From Paraphysomonas bandaiensis (lineage: Eukaryota; Chrysophyceae): a DNA stretch of 64,000 nt. The position numbers were made by a program, and so were the translations under genes. Each line of letters opens with the position of its first letter. Positions within the stretch are counted from its first letter, which is position 1. Location of the stretch: positions 1-64,000 of the forward strand of contig CBFFRP010000151.1 of the NCBI GenBank assembly GCA_965644295.1, in the 5' to 3' direction. Below are positions 22,821-33,535 of the stretch, in pieces. The notes under the pieces were generated by a model. It was not told where the DNA came from, searched no databases, and saw only the letters and a program-made list of their open reading frames with translations.

Positions 22821-24657
22821 CTAAAGGGGCGTTATTTTCTCTCTCGTTTTCATGCTAATCCAAGAGGAAATCTGACCAACAGTAAGCCATTTCCAAGGCT
22901 CTACAAAGTGTAATTTCATGTACCGTCGGATTGTCGGAGCCTGTCTTTTATCAGGCATATCATACTGTATTGTCAACCAGTCTTTCATTTCTTCAGTAAA
23001 TGATTCCAGTATGTTTTCCTTGTTTAGTCGACGGGCATATCCTGGACTGAGGGGAAATACTTTCCGAGGTCCCATGGTGAAATGACAAATGAGAGAATCG
23101 TTTTCACAGGAAAATGTCCTATGTAAAAATTCAACCATACCCTCGTGGAGATGGGCTGCACTGATCACTATGTCATTTACTTTGTGCAACTTTATTCCCA
23201 CTGAAATCGTCGCGGCATTGATTGAAGAGCAACTAACTTTCGAGACAACGTTCCCTTGAACATCCATTTGGGGTAATTCCTGTAAGGAAGATATTCTGAT
23301 GCTTATCTCTTTCTGTGATATATCCATTTTCCCACCTAGCAGTATGTTCGAGGGATGAGATTTCATGCCAGAATCCAGCAGATCTAGAATTCGGACTACA
23401 GGTGTCGGAAATTTGCGAGTCGTGGAATGAGTTTCCACAGTAGCTGACGTTGAGGAAGAGTCTGTCGACCGTGCAGAGGGAATAGTAGGTTTGTACTGGC
23501 TTAATACGGACTCTACTCTATCACACTCCATTCGATCTTTCATTAATCTCTTCGTCTTTGCGTCAAGCTTTCTCTGTTGAACCGCCCTCTTAATTTTGAG
23601 CCTTGTTTCGTGAGTCGGCTTCGGTAATAGTTGTCGACTAATTGCTTCAACAGACTGCACTGATGACTCAACAATATGTGCCCCGGTTGGCACTAGAGAC
23701 ATCACACCTCTACGCTTACTTACAAGATCCTACTCAAAAAATTAGCATTATCAGACGGCAGTATTAGTGTTGAAAAGAATTATTAAACAGCAGATTATTA
23801 CACTTACTGTGTAAGGTAATATAACTCCTTTTCCCAAGGGTGGTACTTCCTGCAAAACAACCGCTGAAGGCAAGAACTTATACCCAATTATGTCGCTGAT
23901 CCCTTTGATGGCGGATGTTGCTCTGACAGACTTTTTGTGTCGAGGTAGAAGCATCTCTTGAACATGATACCCAACAGGGGATTTTTGTTGAAGTTCGTTG
24001 ACAACATCAGCGGCATTGACAAAACTCTTTCCATCATTTCTTGCCCTCTTTACAGTCCCTTTGATAAAAGCAGTGATGGTACAGTAGCTAGCTCTGTGTT
24101 TACTCTGTAGGCCAGCACCATTGAATTATCTTCAGTATCATTTACTATCGAAGAGGGTTCAATAGTGTGGGGGGAAACAATACGTTCATGCAGCTTCTCC
24201 TCCACACCTTGCACACCTAATTGTATAACCCCTGGAATATCCTCCTGTCCAGCTTTTAATGTCTTTGCAACGTCAATGAAATGCCTCGTTACCCATGTCT
24301 ATTCAAACAGAAATAATTTATACTACTATACATGCGTAGCTATATATAATATCTACAAGGCATACCTTCATTCTGTGCTTTGTTTGCTTTTTTAAATCAG
24401 ACACAGCCTCATACTTTTTTCCAATTCTCGGAATTTCTAAATTGCCATAAAACAATATTATATTAAAATATATATGGTGGTTGATCGAGAGTATATAGCA
24501 ATGAGCGATATATAAAATATATTATGTAGCTAATAATAATAGTAGGGTGTTATGTTGTGAGCTCTAGTTATCTACTTGGTAATTGTTTATAATTTCTTAC
24601 CTGCAGTGAATGCCGTATCAATCTTTCGCTTAGCCCCACTTATATTTGGAATATGAT
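22821..24657 (-). CDS. Multi-exon gene of unknown function (3' part)
   Basis: Five exons join in one frame: 24657-24601, 24436-24366, 24298-24146, 24104-23808 and 23729-22821; the introns are 41-164 bp with GT-AG ends. One is only 41 bp (24105-24145). The predicted product, over 490 residues, has basic stretches (KKQTKHRMK, FIKGTVKRARNDGK, LPRHKKSVRATS) in its first half, a Ser/Thr-rich linker, and a C-terminal globular part ending WKWLTVGQISSWISMKTREK. I recognise no family. The N-terminal exon is not settled: the open frame at 24883-25413 upstream on the same strand is a candidate, but needs an exon in between to restore phase. The strong splice consistency argues for a live gene. It ends next to the solo LTR. 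Confidence 0.65.
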
Positions 24658-24882
24658 CTGATGTATATGTGGTCAGTGTAATAGTAACAACAGTGATATC
24701 ATGAATGACTACATATTAGCGTGCATACAGTATATGATGTAATGAGTTTGTTTATAAGTATGTATGTGTTGAGTTCTACAACTATGCATATATATAGTGA
24801 CAAATTCATACCTACAGTGTAAACATAAATGCGTTCTACATAATATTAGCATGCATGTATGCCATGATGTTACCAGTATTTA

Positions 24883-25413
24883 TTATGGATGTATTGCTTC
24901 GCCCACCCGGGATATCGGAAGTACTAGATGCAGCCCCGATAACAGTATTGGGCCCCACATGGGGGTGTCCAGGGTCAGCAGTCCTGGACACTGGGAGTTC
25001 TGAAAAGACAATGCCACCAGCTGTCGATACACAAGTCTCTCATTGCCGGGAAGATTAAATGTGTTTATGAAATATGCTGCTGATTCTAGTGGGTAGAAAG
25101 CCCCCTTCAATACGCTGCCCCCTCCGTCCACATCTCTGATGTAGTTACAAGTACGCTGCGGGAAAAGCCTCGCAAATCTGCTGCGCGCACTGCTGCGTGA
25201 ATGGACAAGATTTCTACTGGATGGGAACGCCTCAAACAGAAAATCAAAAAAGTCAGAGCTGTGCACCACGCGCATGTCCTGAACGTCGAAGCAACGCAAC
25301 TGCCGCTCGAACTGTGGGGTGTTAAAAGATACAGTCACCATCTCCGACTGGGAGATGGTCTCCGGCAGCAAGGCGAGTCTTCTTGCCGGAGTTTCTTCCA
25401 TCAAGCTCAACAA
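24883..25413 (-). CDS. Open frame, probable 5' exon of the gene at 22821-24657 or a separate gene
   Basis: Starts ATG at 25413 and reads 170 residues of coding-like, GC-richer sequence with a possible donor (ATATCCCGG/gtgggc) at 24906. Residues are mixed: SDFFDFLFEAFPSS, RSRFARLFPQRTCNY, FYPLESAAYFINTFN. No domain is recognised. Position, strand and composition suggest that it begins the unknown multi-exon gene downstream, but the donor is phase 0 while the next sure exon needs phase 1. Confidence 0.5.
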   Translation of the reverse strand: MLSLMEETPARRLALLPETISQSEMVTVSFNTPQFERQLRCFDVQDMRVVHSSDFFDFLFEAFPSSRNLVHSRSSARSRFARLFPQRTCNYIRDVDGGGSVLKGAFYPLESAAYFINTFNLPGNERLVYRQLVALSFQNSQCPGLLTLDTPMWGPILLSGLHLVLPISRVGEAIHP

Positions 25414-25565
25414 TATGGGTCTACACTACAATAATACACACTTTTTATTCTCTATCTATATGGATATGGCGCCTGGCTCCTTAATAGAAATTGTGGTTAT
25501 TTTGACAACAATTTCAAAGCTCTACACTCATATTCCATACGAAAACATCAACACAAAAAAAAGAA

Positions 25566-25612
25566 GTGGGACCGCACTGGTCCGCTTTGTCGAAAAACGC
25601 CTCCTAGCTAAC
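25566..25612 (-). repeat. Dispersed repeat C, copy 2
   Basis: Inverted match to 20995-21058: gtgggaccgcactggtccgc and tttgtcgaaaaacg. It abuts family A copy 4. Confidence 0.65.
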
Positions 25613-25616
25613 TGCC

Positions 25617-25765
25617 GTATCTGCATCCTTTGTATATTTTTGTTCCAAGTTGCCTCTAATATTGAGACAATAATTATATGTATACCAGCCGTAGTTGTAT
25701 GTAGGTAATATAGAAGATTTTTGCTTCAATTTATTTCCGAAAAAGAAGATGCTAACTGCCCATAC
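25617..25765 (+). mobile_element. Short inverted-repeat element family A, copy 4
   Basis: 149-bp copy, start gtatctgcatcc, end actgcccatac, with the conserved attgagacaataattat core. It lies about 200 bp upstream of the start of the minus-strand frame at 25413. Confidence 0.85.
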
Positions 25766-25769
25766 GATG

Positions 25770-27018
25770 CTCTTCCAGCCTATCAGTCTACACTATTAAG
25801 ATTGAAATCTATATCCCTCTTGCATTAAAACATGAATGTATCATCAACTACAGTGTGTTATGCTCCTATAGAGACGTCCGTTACTCCAGTGCCTCCTATA
25901 CAAGCATCACATCAAACTATATAACAAACTCATTCAATGCATCATTACAATGCGGATCTGCTCAGTATCTACACTACAGTAGAATCATAGTGTGGTTGGT
26001 GCTGTTGGTAGCATTGATAGTACTGTGACTGCTGTATTGTATAACCAACTCATCTATATATAAGTCATATACGGATAGTGTTCATTCATACACATTCATT
26101 AGACAGATACACTGCTATTCATTACAAGGTGCCAATGAGATAAGAGTGACAATCTATCGTATCTCATGATATACTGATGATCAATGTAGTATTATCGATG
26201 ATGAACTACTACGTTCACGTAATGTCCATATATCTAAAAGCGTGAACCATTTTCACCGCAAGCACTGAATTTAATCGCTCCTCCAATAAAGAGAATCTTG
26301 TGTAATACGGACGTATTGGCATTCCAGTGTTATACTTTGTGTACGTCATTATAGAGAACTGCACTAGATAAATAATATGAGATTTTAGACCATTTACTTG
26401 CGGGAGTGTATTATGTAGCACCTTCTGGTGAATAAAATGTGAAGTACTTAGAGGTGTCTCCTTTTTGTTCACATTTTGTATCCACGTTTTATCGTAGTGA
26501 TCCCATTCCAAAATTAACGGCATGCAGTGATTAATGTATTAAGTTTTGCTTATGATGGCAAATGTATATGTTGCCGTTTGTCGTTTCCAAAGATATAAGA
26601 ATGTAAGATAGCTATTCCTGAGATTGATATTTGATTATCTGAATGTAGTCTAAGATTGATTGGTGAGATATAGTTCAATATAGCTAAGTTAAAGAAATGA
26701 CGAAAAATGATTTTCATATTTGTAATTGAGTGATTTCTGAGTTTAGTTACTAAATTCTTTGAATCAACATGTAAATTTTGATACTTGTTGGGTCACAGGC
26801 GATGGAATATAGGCCTGGCAGTTTTTAGTCGCTAGCACCGAAACAAATATAGAGTCGACTTCGAAACAAGTCACATTTCGCCATAATTTTTATTGTTATG
26901 TTTTATGATGAGTACTGTTTGCCATGCAACAAGTAGTAGCCAGCATATAGGTCATCAAAACTCATCTTCAGTAACAGTTTTTCCAAAACTGTACGTACAA
27001 GAGAATACTTGCACCTAA
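25770..27018. other. Intergenic, mostly featureless
   Basis: AT-rich. One uncertain frame at 26215-26523 is listed separately. Nothing else is supported. Confidence 0.4.
26215..26523 (-). CDS. Uncertain small open frame, 102 codons
   Basis: ATG-initiated frame (MPLILEWDHYDKTW) with mixed, non-repetitive residues including TSHFIHQKVLHNTLPQ. No family is recognised and no splice signals clearly extend it. It may be a small gene, an exon or chance. Confidence 0.3.
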   Translation of the reverse strand: MPLILEWDHYDKTWIQNVNKKETPLSTSHFIHQKVLHNTLPQVNGLKSHIIYLVQFSIMTYTKYNTGMPIRPYYTRFSLLEERLNSVLAVKMVHAFRYMDIT

Positions 27019-27052
27019 TTACATAAACGACAAAGTGCTTACATATATACAG

Positions 27053-29647
27053 TCAGTATAACGCATAGATTGCAAAGCGTGCACCCACTTCAGCTGCTTC
27101 AATGCCTCTGTCAGGGTTAGAATCTCCGGGTTCTCTTTTACGCTTGCTTCCTTCACTTCTCCATAGAAAGATAAACACAATACCAGCACTAAAAAAGAAC
27201 AAAGTAGATAGATACACATCAGCCGACTGGTTTCCTCCCCCAGCACCTGAATCGTACACCAACAAGGCGATCTGCATGGCAATAGCCGTAACATTCAGAC
27301 ACATCTGTAAATGCATATCTTGGGTTTCCTTATAGGGCTTATGATAAACAGTTATAGCCGCTGATATAGCGAGAGTGAACACAGTTAATATCCCCTGTAG
27401 AGTGCCACTCCTCACAAATGTCAGCCATAAAACAATTACAAATTTCTTTGGCATCTCCACCTGACTATCCCACAACTCGTACGAGTTTTTATAGTAGCAT
27501 ATATTGTGTTCGGATGACAGTTCCTCATCAACCCAACATTTTGTAAAATGAAACCACAGTAGATATATTACTAAGAGTAACAGCGCCAGCGTTGCATATC
27601 CCGCCCACTTCTTAGGAGGATCTTCAAAGCACCGCACAGAAGGATCCCAAGACAAAACATAGTACGCACCGTCATTTACAGGCACACAATCCCACATACG
27701 TAGTGATTGAGAAAAGGCAAATACATAAAGCATAGATACATATATTCCAAGAGCTTTTAATCGCACACGGTCACCGTTGAAACACTTCACACTCGCTTCA
27801 AGACCAATGTAAACCAAAACGGGCAGAAATACAAGCATTATCCATGTATTAAAAGAGGTGAATTCGTTGTAGCAACCGGGTGAGAATAGTAAATCACTTA
27901 CAAATTGCCCTACGAATAGTCCAAACCATTTAACAATAGCATTGAATCCTGGAGGCAAAGTAAGGTGAAACGATGTCATCATGCACAAAATCTGAAACTG
28001 GGTGATTGATATGCTAACAATTGCCCTTGTCATGGTAATAACACTCCCAAAGAAAACAATGATCGCGCCGACAACAAGAGATCCAAGCAGACCCAATGTG
28101 TACAGATACCCAATATGTAGCGTAGAGCACGGATGACATGAATTACCGAGCAAAAAATAGTCATCTATGCACTTAGAACACCCGTATCCTTCATGCTTGT
28201 CCGCACAATTAGTACCATCTGGACACCACTCCTTATGTAAGCATGGTATACAGGACTCCGTGACTGGGTCCAGCACACTTCCAGCTCTACACAGCGACGA
28301 GTACGGTACACTGCACTCGCTGATATCAATTGCACCTCTACCAATAGTGGTAAACTGCTGAGGACACTCTTTGCAGTCCCAGGCTGATCCACTTCGATAG
28401 TATCCCTTATCGCAACGGAACTCATGCACATAAATTTTATTGGAGAATTTGGACATTGTCACAACGTCCAATCCAACAACAGTCGTATTCATGTAGGCAA
28501 TAGTCACTGATCGTGGTCCCCCACTTCTTCTAATAATATGGTATGGAATAAAATTCATGCTGTTATTGTCATTTTTATACAGCGTGACTCTGTTGCCTTG
28601 TGGCTGGGAAAGCAGTACATCAAGGTCTCCATCCTCGTCAACGTCTGCTACGCTGATCGATGAGATGGGATTAGCAAACCGGTTCTTATAAAATCTAGAT
28701 TGTGCAAAAGTTCCACTAGATATCTGTTCATGCAAAATGCAGAATCCTGGACGACGGGTGTGAAAGTGTTCTTGACTAGAATGTGAGGTAAGTACATCCA
28801 AATCACCATCACCATCAATATCACCCACGGCCAGTGACATGGTGCGCGCAACATTTAAAATTGTGTGAGGGGTAAATATATTGTGTCCATCCCACTTGTA
28901 CCACATCACACCGGGGGAGTATGCAGCAAGGATGATGTCTAACCGTCCATCACCGTCAACATCATGTATAGCCAGAGAAGCTGTGTGACGAACGTTGTCT
29001 TGTACCAGCACCCCATCCACCATAAACTCACCGACACTCACTTGGCGGTAATACCGAAGCATGTCGCCACTCACCGCGATTATATCTAATCTGCCATCAC
29101 CATCAATATCCCCAGTAGTAACTGCCCATGCACCATGAGGATATCTACATTCAACGCATGATTTTTTTTTTATAACTGTACTTAATACTTTCTCTTCAAA
29201 GAATGTACCACCATGATTTATATATAACACAACACTAAATTGATACTTATATCCCATAGATACAATAAAGTCAAGATGGCCATTATCATCAACATCAGCT
29301 ATAGCAACAGCTTTAATCATTTCAATTTTATAATTTTCACTAAGTAATTCATATATCACTTTATAGTCATATTCAGTTTGTTGTAATATAACTAGTTTAC
29401 TCCAATAGCCAGTTTTCTTTTTCTTTTTTGATCGTAATACAGCTAATATATCATTGTATCCATCATTATTAAAATCACCAACTTGATGAGCCCATAAATG
29501 TCCACCAGTTGATTTATATACAGCTTGATTATGAAATCGACCGTTTTGACATGATATGATCTCAATATGAATGAGATATATAAGAAATACAAACCATAAT
29601 TGCATGAATATCATTGTATGTATATTGTGAGTTGTGAATAGATTCAT
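27053..29647 (-). CDS. FG-GAP/VCBS repeat protein with Cys-rich stalk and multi-pass membrane region
   Basis: A single-exon 864-residue frame. Residues ~12-34 are a signal peptide (QLWFVFLIYLIHIEI). Residues ~40-420 hold at least six FG-GAP/VCBS calcium loops: GDFNNDGYND, ADVDDNGHLD, GDIDGDGRLD, HDVDGDGRLD, GDIDGDGDLD and ADVDEDGDLD, which would fold as an extracellular beta-propeller as in integrin alpha chains. A Cys-rich stretch (~425-520, CKECPQQFTT, CIPCLHKEWCPDG, CSKCIDDYFLLGNSC) resembles GCC2/GCC3-type repeats. From ~530 there are about eight hydrophobic segments (LGLLGSLVVGAIIVFFGSV, IMLVFLPVLVYIGLEA, FVIVLWLTFVRSG and others) and a short basic tail (EGSKRKREPGDSN). The architecture suggests a plasma-membrane receptor or adhesion protein known from several protist groups; the ligand is unknown. 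The first ~100 codons are AT-rich. A second ATG at codon 12 may be the true start. Confidence 0.88.
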   Translation of the reverse strand: MNLFTTHNIHTMIFMQLWFVFLIYLIHIEIISCQNGRFHNQAVYKSTGGHLWAHQVGDFNNDGYNDILAVLRSKKKKKTGYWSKLVILQQTEYDYKVIYELLSENYKIEMIKAVAIADVDDNGHLDFIVSMGYKYQFSVVLYINHGGTFFEEKVLSTVIKKKSCVECRYPHGAWAVTTGDIDGDGRLDIIAVSGDMLRYYRQVSVGEFMVDGVLVQDNVRHTASLAIHDVDGDGRLDIILAAYSPGVMWYKWDGHNIFTPHTILNVARTMSLAVGDIDGDGDLDVLTSHSSQEHFHTRRPGFCILHEQISSGTFAQSRFYKNRFANPISSISVADVDEDGDLDVLLSQPQGNRVTLYKNDNNSMNFIPYHIIRRSGGPRSVTIAYMNTTVVGLDVVTMSKFSNKIYVHEFRCDKGYYRSGSAWDCKECPQQFTTIGRGAIDISECSVPYSSLCRAGSVLDPVTESCIPCLHKEWCPDGTNCADKHEGYGCSKCIDDYFLLGNSCHPCSTLHIGYLYTLGLLGSLVVGAIIVFFGSVITMTRAIVSISITQFQILCMMTSFHLTLPPGFNAIVKWFGLFVGQFVSDLLFSPGCYNEFTSFNTWIMLVFLPVLVYIGLEASVKCFNGDRVRLKALGIYVSMLYVFAFSQSLRMWDCVPVNDGAYYVLSWDPSVRCFEDPPKKWAGYATLALLLLVIYLLWFHFTKCWVDEELSSEHNICYYKNSYELWDSQVEMPKKFVIVLWLTFVRSGTLQGILTVFTLAISAAITVYHKPYKETQDMHLQMCLNVTAIAMQIALLVYDSGAGGGNQSADVYLSTLFFFSAGIVFIFLWRSEGSKRKREPGDSNPDRGIEAAEVGARFAIYALY

Positions 29648-30097
29648 AAGAGTTGTGAATCTATGGATGAGTGATCAATTCCATATTCCATAGATATGGA
29701 TTCTGATTTCTGGTAAATGTGAACAAGCAATTCCTCATTCAAGAACCCAATCCAATAAAAACAGGGGGTTTCAAGAACACATACCACACTATGTTGGGGT
29801 TTTCTAATCAATTAAATATAAAAATATGAGAAATATACAGTATAAAATCTGGAATATTTGATTTAATGTATTTCTATATTTTAAGAAATGAGGATAATAA
29901 TAAAAATGTACTATTTTTCACAAAAAATTGTTATGGCCGTCCCCTTCCCAACACGACCCCCTCAGTTTTTAGTTCCGTAAAAACCCCATTTTTATATATC
30001 AGATGATTTGTACATGATATGAGTGTGTTTGTACTGCTGTACATAGGAGTGTGTGTACTGATGTATGTAATATAGCAGTACTCAGCAGAGCCCACAC

Positions 30098-30246
30098 GTA
30101 TCGGCATCCTTTGTATATTTTTGTTTAAATATGCCTCTAATATTGAGACAATAATTATGTGTATTTCAGCCGTAGTTGTATGTATGTAGTATAGACAATT
30201 GTTGCTTCAATTTATTCCCGAAAAATAAGATGGTGACTGCCTATAC
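30098..30246 (+). mobile_element. Short inverted-repeat element family A, copy 5
   Basis: 149-bp copy, start gtatcggcatcc, end actgcctatac, with the conserved core. It lies about 450 bp upstream of the FG-GAP gene start. Confidence 0.88.
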
Positions 30247-31284
30247 ATCCCAGTATGATGGAGTGAGCATATCTTACTATTAATAGCATTGTGGTTGCAT
30301 TGTTTCGGTTAGTATCCATTGATCGAAATGAGGAAACAATCTTCAAACAGATAGCGATTGTTCTCATCATTGAGATGAATGTCTGGAGATCTGGAGCTGT
30401 GTGTGTATGTTACTGTATGGTTATATAGTGGAGGGTAGAGTAGACCACACCTTCCTCACATCCCTCCTACTGTATCAGATATTGATGAGACTTGGAGCTC
30501 TTATGAAGCCGGACGTATTCGTATTTGACTCGATACATGCATACATCCCATATGAGGAGAGCATTGCATGACTGTGTGCATAGTAGTGTATAATAAGCTC
30601 TGTGTTTATACGCAGACGAGCTGCTATCACACTGTCATGCCCCAGTGAAGTTTGTCATTATGTGTGATGTCAAGTAATGGTTTCACTAGGTAGATAGCAA
30701 ATAACATATGGGACTTAATCAAGTATTAGTTAGACTCCCAACCGGATGATATCGCAGTTACTGCTGAGTACAAATTCGGGTTGAGATCACTGCTAGTAGT
30801 GTATACTAAGTTATGTCTATGTACAGAATAGTGCAGTCAAGTAATGGTTGTGTACTTCACATTTGAGGTGAATCCCTGTGTTTATTCATATGAATTCATT
30901 TTACGATATAACCTACACTACAGTAGAGTCATCGGGTGGTTGGTAGCATTGATATTGTTCTTTTGTACTGGAGTGAGTCGTAAGTTGATATTTCCATAGA
31001 TTAGTTAGTGATGAAGAGCGTAGAAATATATTTAATAAGAAGCGTTCAGTCTGCACACTACAGACGAGTGGATAACTTGTACAATTTAGATATCACGTAT
31101 ACACAATACACACACATCACGACAACGAAAGGAGTAATAATATGAAATCTGCACTACTTTTCGCCCCTCGATGGAGGATCACAATGTTCATTAACCAATA
31201 CTTCAACTGAAGCCGCTACAGTAGCTTACTCTGTTTTATTGTCCTCGATATTATTAATCATATAACTTTCAATTTGAAAGTAAG

Positions 31285-31378
31285 TGTTGCTAAGTGTCGA
31301 AAATGTATATATAAGTATACTATATAGTGTTACTAAGTTGTTACTAAGTGTGAATAGAAGTAAGTGTTGCTAAGTCAG
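31285..31378 (+). repeat. Repeat E, copy 1
   Basis: taagttgttactaagtgtga and atagaagtaagtgttgctaag match the tandem pair at 35275-35407 in the same orientation. Made of variants of a taagtgttactaag motif. Confidence 0.75.
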
Positions 31379-31390
31379 CTACATACTCTT

Positions 31391-31606
31391 CTAAACTCTC
31401 CTATGTTTGGATCTCGGTATTGAGTAGATCACAAAGACCATTTCCCTGGGATGTTGTCCAATGAGTAGCATGTAAGGACTAGATTTTATTCCGGAGAGAT
31501 ACCTGCTGTTTTTCACTTTGGATAGGCCTCTACGAAGCCAGTTCTGGACACTTTGAGTATACGTAAAAATTAATATTAGCTTTAGGCCGAGAGGTTTCCT
31601 ACACAT
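31391..31606 (-). pseudogene. Possible retroelement integrase relic
   Basis: A short frame contains VQNWLRRGLSK, then SSPYMLLIGQHPRE, which is the layout of the C-terminal part of retroviral-type integrases (helix, then SPYELLFGRxPR). No catalytic D,D35E core or other pol domains are nearby, so at most this is a fragment. Confidence is limited by its length. Confidence 0.4.
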
Positions 31607-31756
31607 TCTCCACTGAGTATGTAATACACACGATTACATAATTATCATTAGATTGTTATTACTTCTTGTATTATTTAGAATAATAGACAGCTCCTAAAAT
31701 ATAGGCCATAATGCATAATAAGAATAAAGACATTTCAAAGCATTCAAACGTCCACA

Positions 31757-32489
31757 CTACGGAGCAAAGTGGAATATCCTCCCAAAACATGGACATGGAG
31801 GGTCCTGTGAACGAAGCCACTGTAGTACATTCAAGTGTCCACCTTCTACAGCAGCTTCGCAAGTATATTCATTCCATGGACATGGAGGGTCCTGTGAACG
31901 AAGCCACTGTAGAACTTCCAGGTGTCCACCACCTGCAGCTGCACTGCAAGTGTTTTCATCCCATGGACATGGAGGGTCCTGTGAACGAAGCCACTGTAGT
32001 ACATTCAAGTGTCCACCACCTGCAGCACTACCGCAAGTATATTCATTCCATGGACATGGAGGGTCCTGTGAACGAAGCCACTGTAGAACATCCAAGTGTC
32101 CACCCCGTGCAGCTGCACTGCAAGTGTTTTCATCCCAGGGACATGGAGGATTCTGTGAACGAAGCCACTGTAGAACATCCAAGCGTCCAGCAGTAGCAGC
32201 AATAGTGCAAGTATATTCATTCCATGGACATGGAGGGTCCTGTGAACGAAGCCACTGTAGAACATCCAAGTGTCCACCCCGTGCAGCTGCACTGCAAGTG
32301 TTTTCATTCCATGGACATGGAGGATTCTGTGATACGAAGCCACTGTAGTACATTCAAGTGTCCACCCCGTGCAGCTGCAGTGCATGTTTCTTCACCCCTG
32401 AGACATGAAGGATCCTGTGAATGGAGCTGCTGTAGTTCATTCAAATGTCCACCCTCAGCAGCAGCATTGATGAGAGAGATATCAGACAT
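31757..32489 (-). pseudogene. CPWDE-type ankyrin-repeat gene with frameshift and stop
   Basis: Reading from ATG at 32489, about eight 29-residue ankyrin-like units (WLRSQDPPCPWNE plus AAxGGHLDVLQ) can be followed. After the second unit the frame breaks: at about 32331 the plus strand has gtgatacgaag where the other units have gtgaacgaag, one extra base. The remaining units continue in the shifted frame to HFAP and a TAG, beyond which the same frame still reads GRLNALKCL, a decayed unit. So there are two lesions. Nucleotide identity between units is very high, pointing to recent unit duplication. If a short intron or sequencing error removes the extra base it could still be a gene. Confidence 0.8.
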
Positions 32490-32731
32490 ATGAATACTGA
32501 TAATACGATGAGATTGTAGGAGACTAATCGAGTCTTAATACACAGCGACACAATGAGATGAGGGTCTATATATACATACATACACATCTCCACATCCAGA
32601 TACACATACATACAGTACATACATACACGAGACAGACTACATCAAAGAAATTTCTTCAATAGTGTACACCGTCTCGTACGTACAGGTATATATATATGCT
32701 GTATATGTATACAGTAGAAGAAAATTCCTCA

Positions 32732-33035
32732 ACATACATACATACATACATACATACATACATACATACATACATACATACATACATACATACATACATA
32801 CATACATACATACATACATACATACATACATACATACATACATACATACATACATACATACATACATACATACATACATACATACATACATACATACATA
32901 CATACATACATACATACATACATACATACATACATACATACATACATACATACATACATACATACATACATACATACATACATACATACATACATACATA
33001 CATACATACATACATACATACATACATACATACAT
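32732..33035. repeat. (CATA)n tetranucleotide array, about 76 units
   Basis: Uninterrupted cata repeats for about 304 bp. Long open frames in several reading frames (THTYI / VCMYV patterns) are a consequence of the repeat. It lies between the ankyrin relic (minus) and the PPDK-like gene (plus). Confidence 0.99.
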
Positions 33036-33087
33036 AATACATGTACATATGTGTATATGGTATATGGTGTAGGGGGCTCTACTGATG

Positions 33088-33240
33088 CCGTCTGTGGGAT
33101 TATGTCGATCCAGCAAAAAAATCGACCTTTTTTCGTTATTTTTGTGAAATATATTCGTCAAAAAACAACATGCATCAAAAAAGCCTGGATTTTTTTTGCT
33201 GGATGGACATATTCCGCTGGATCGATATTCCCACAGACAG
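33088..33240. mobile_element. Short inverted-repeat element family B
   Basis: Terminal inverted repeats of about 25 bp: ctgtgggattatgtcgatcc at the left (33092 onward) and ggatcgatattcccacagac at the right (to 33240), differing by a few bases and a 2-base indel. The inside is A/T homopolymer-rich. Noncoding; MITE-like. A diverged copy is at 20829-20965. Confidence 0.75.
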
Positions 33241-33535
33241 GATGGTATAGGTATACCAGTGTACCGTATCAGGATGAGATGGGTAGAGGGAAAGTACAAA
33301 GTGTGCTACAACACTATATCTATCCAATCAAATAATATAAATTCTCTTTCTCTTGAAATGATTTGTTATATATATATTTCTTCAATATTGTAGTTGAAGT
33401 AAATTCATATTGAAGTGAGTATGTGAATTAGTATGTATGTAAGTTTGAAATGATTTGACATCATCTTCATAATTTCATTAAGTCTCATACATACATACAT
33501 ACATACATCGATCTAATCTATTGAATTCTTTTATA

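Larger units (their letters stand above)
29648..31390. other. Intergenic; family A copy and part of repeat E
   Basis: No open frame is supported over 1.7 kb. Contains family A copy 5 (30098-30246) and, from 31285, taagtg-rich repeat E. The first few hundred bases are the 5' flank of the FG-GAP gene. Confidence 0.5.

Noticed and set aside
27019-27294. Second frame over the C-terminus of the FG-GAP gene
   Set aside because: It overlaps the long gene in another frame on the same strand and has no independent support.
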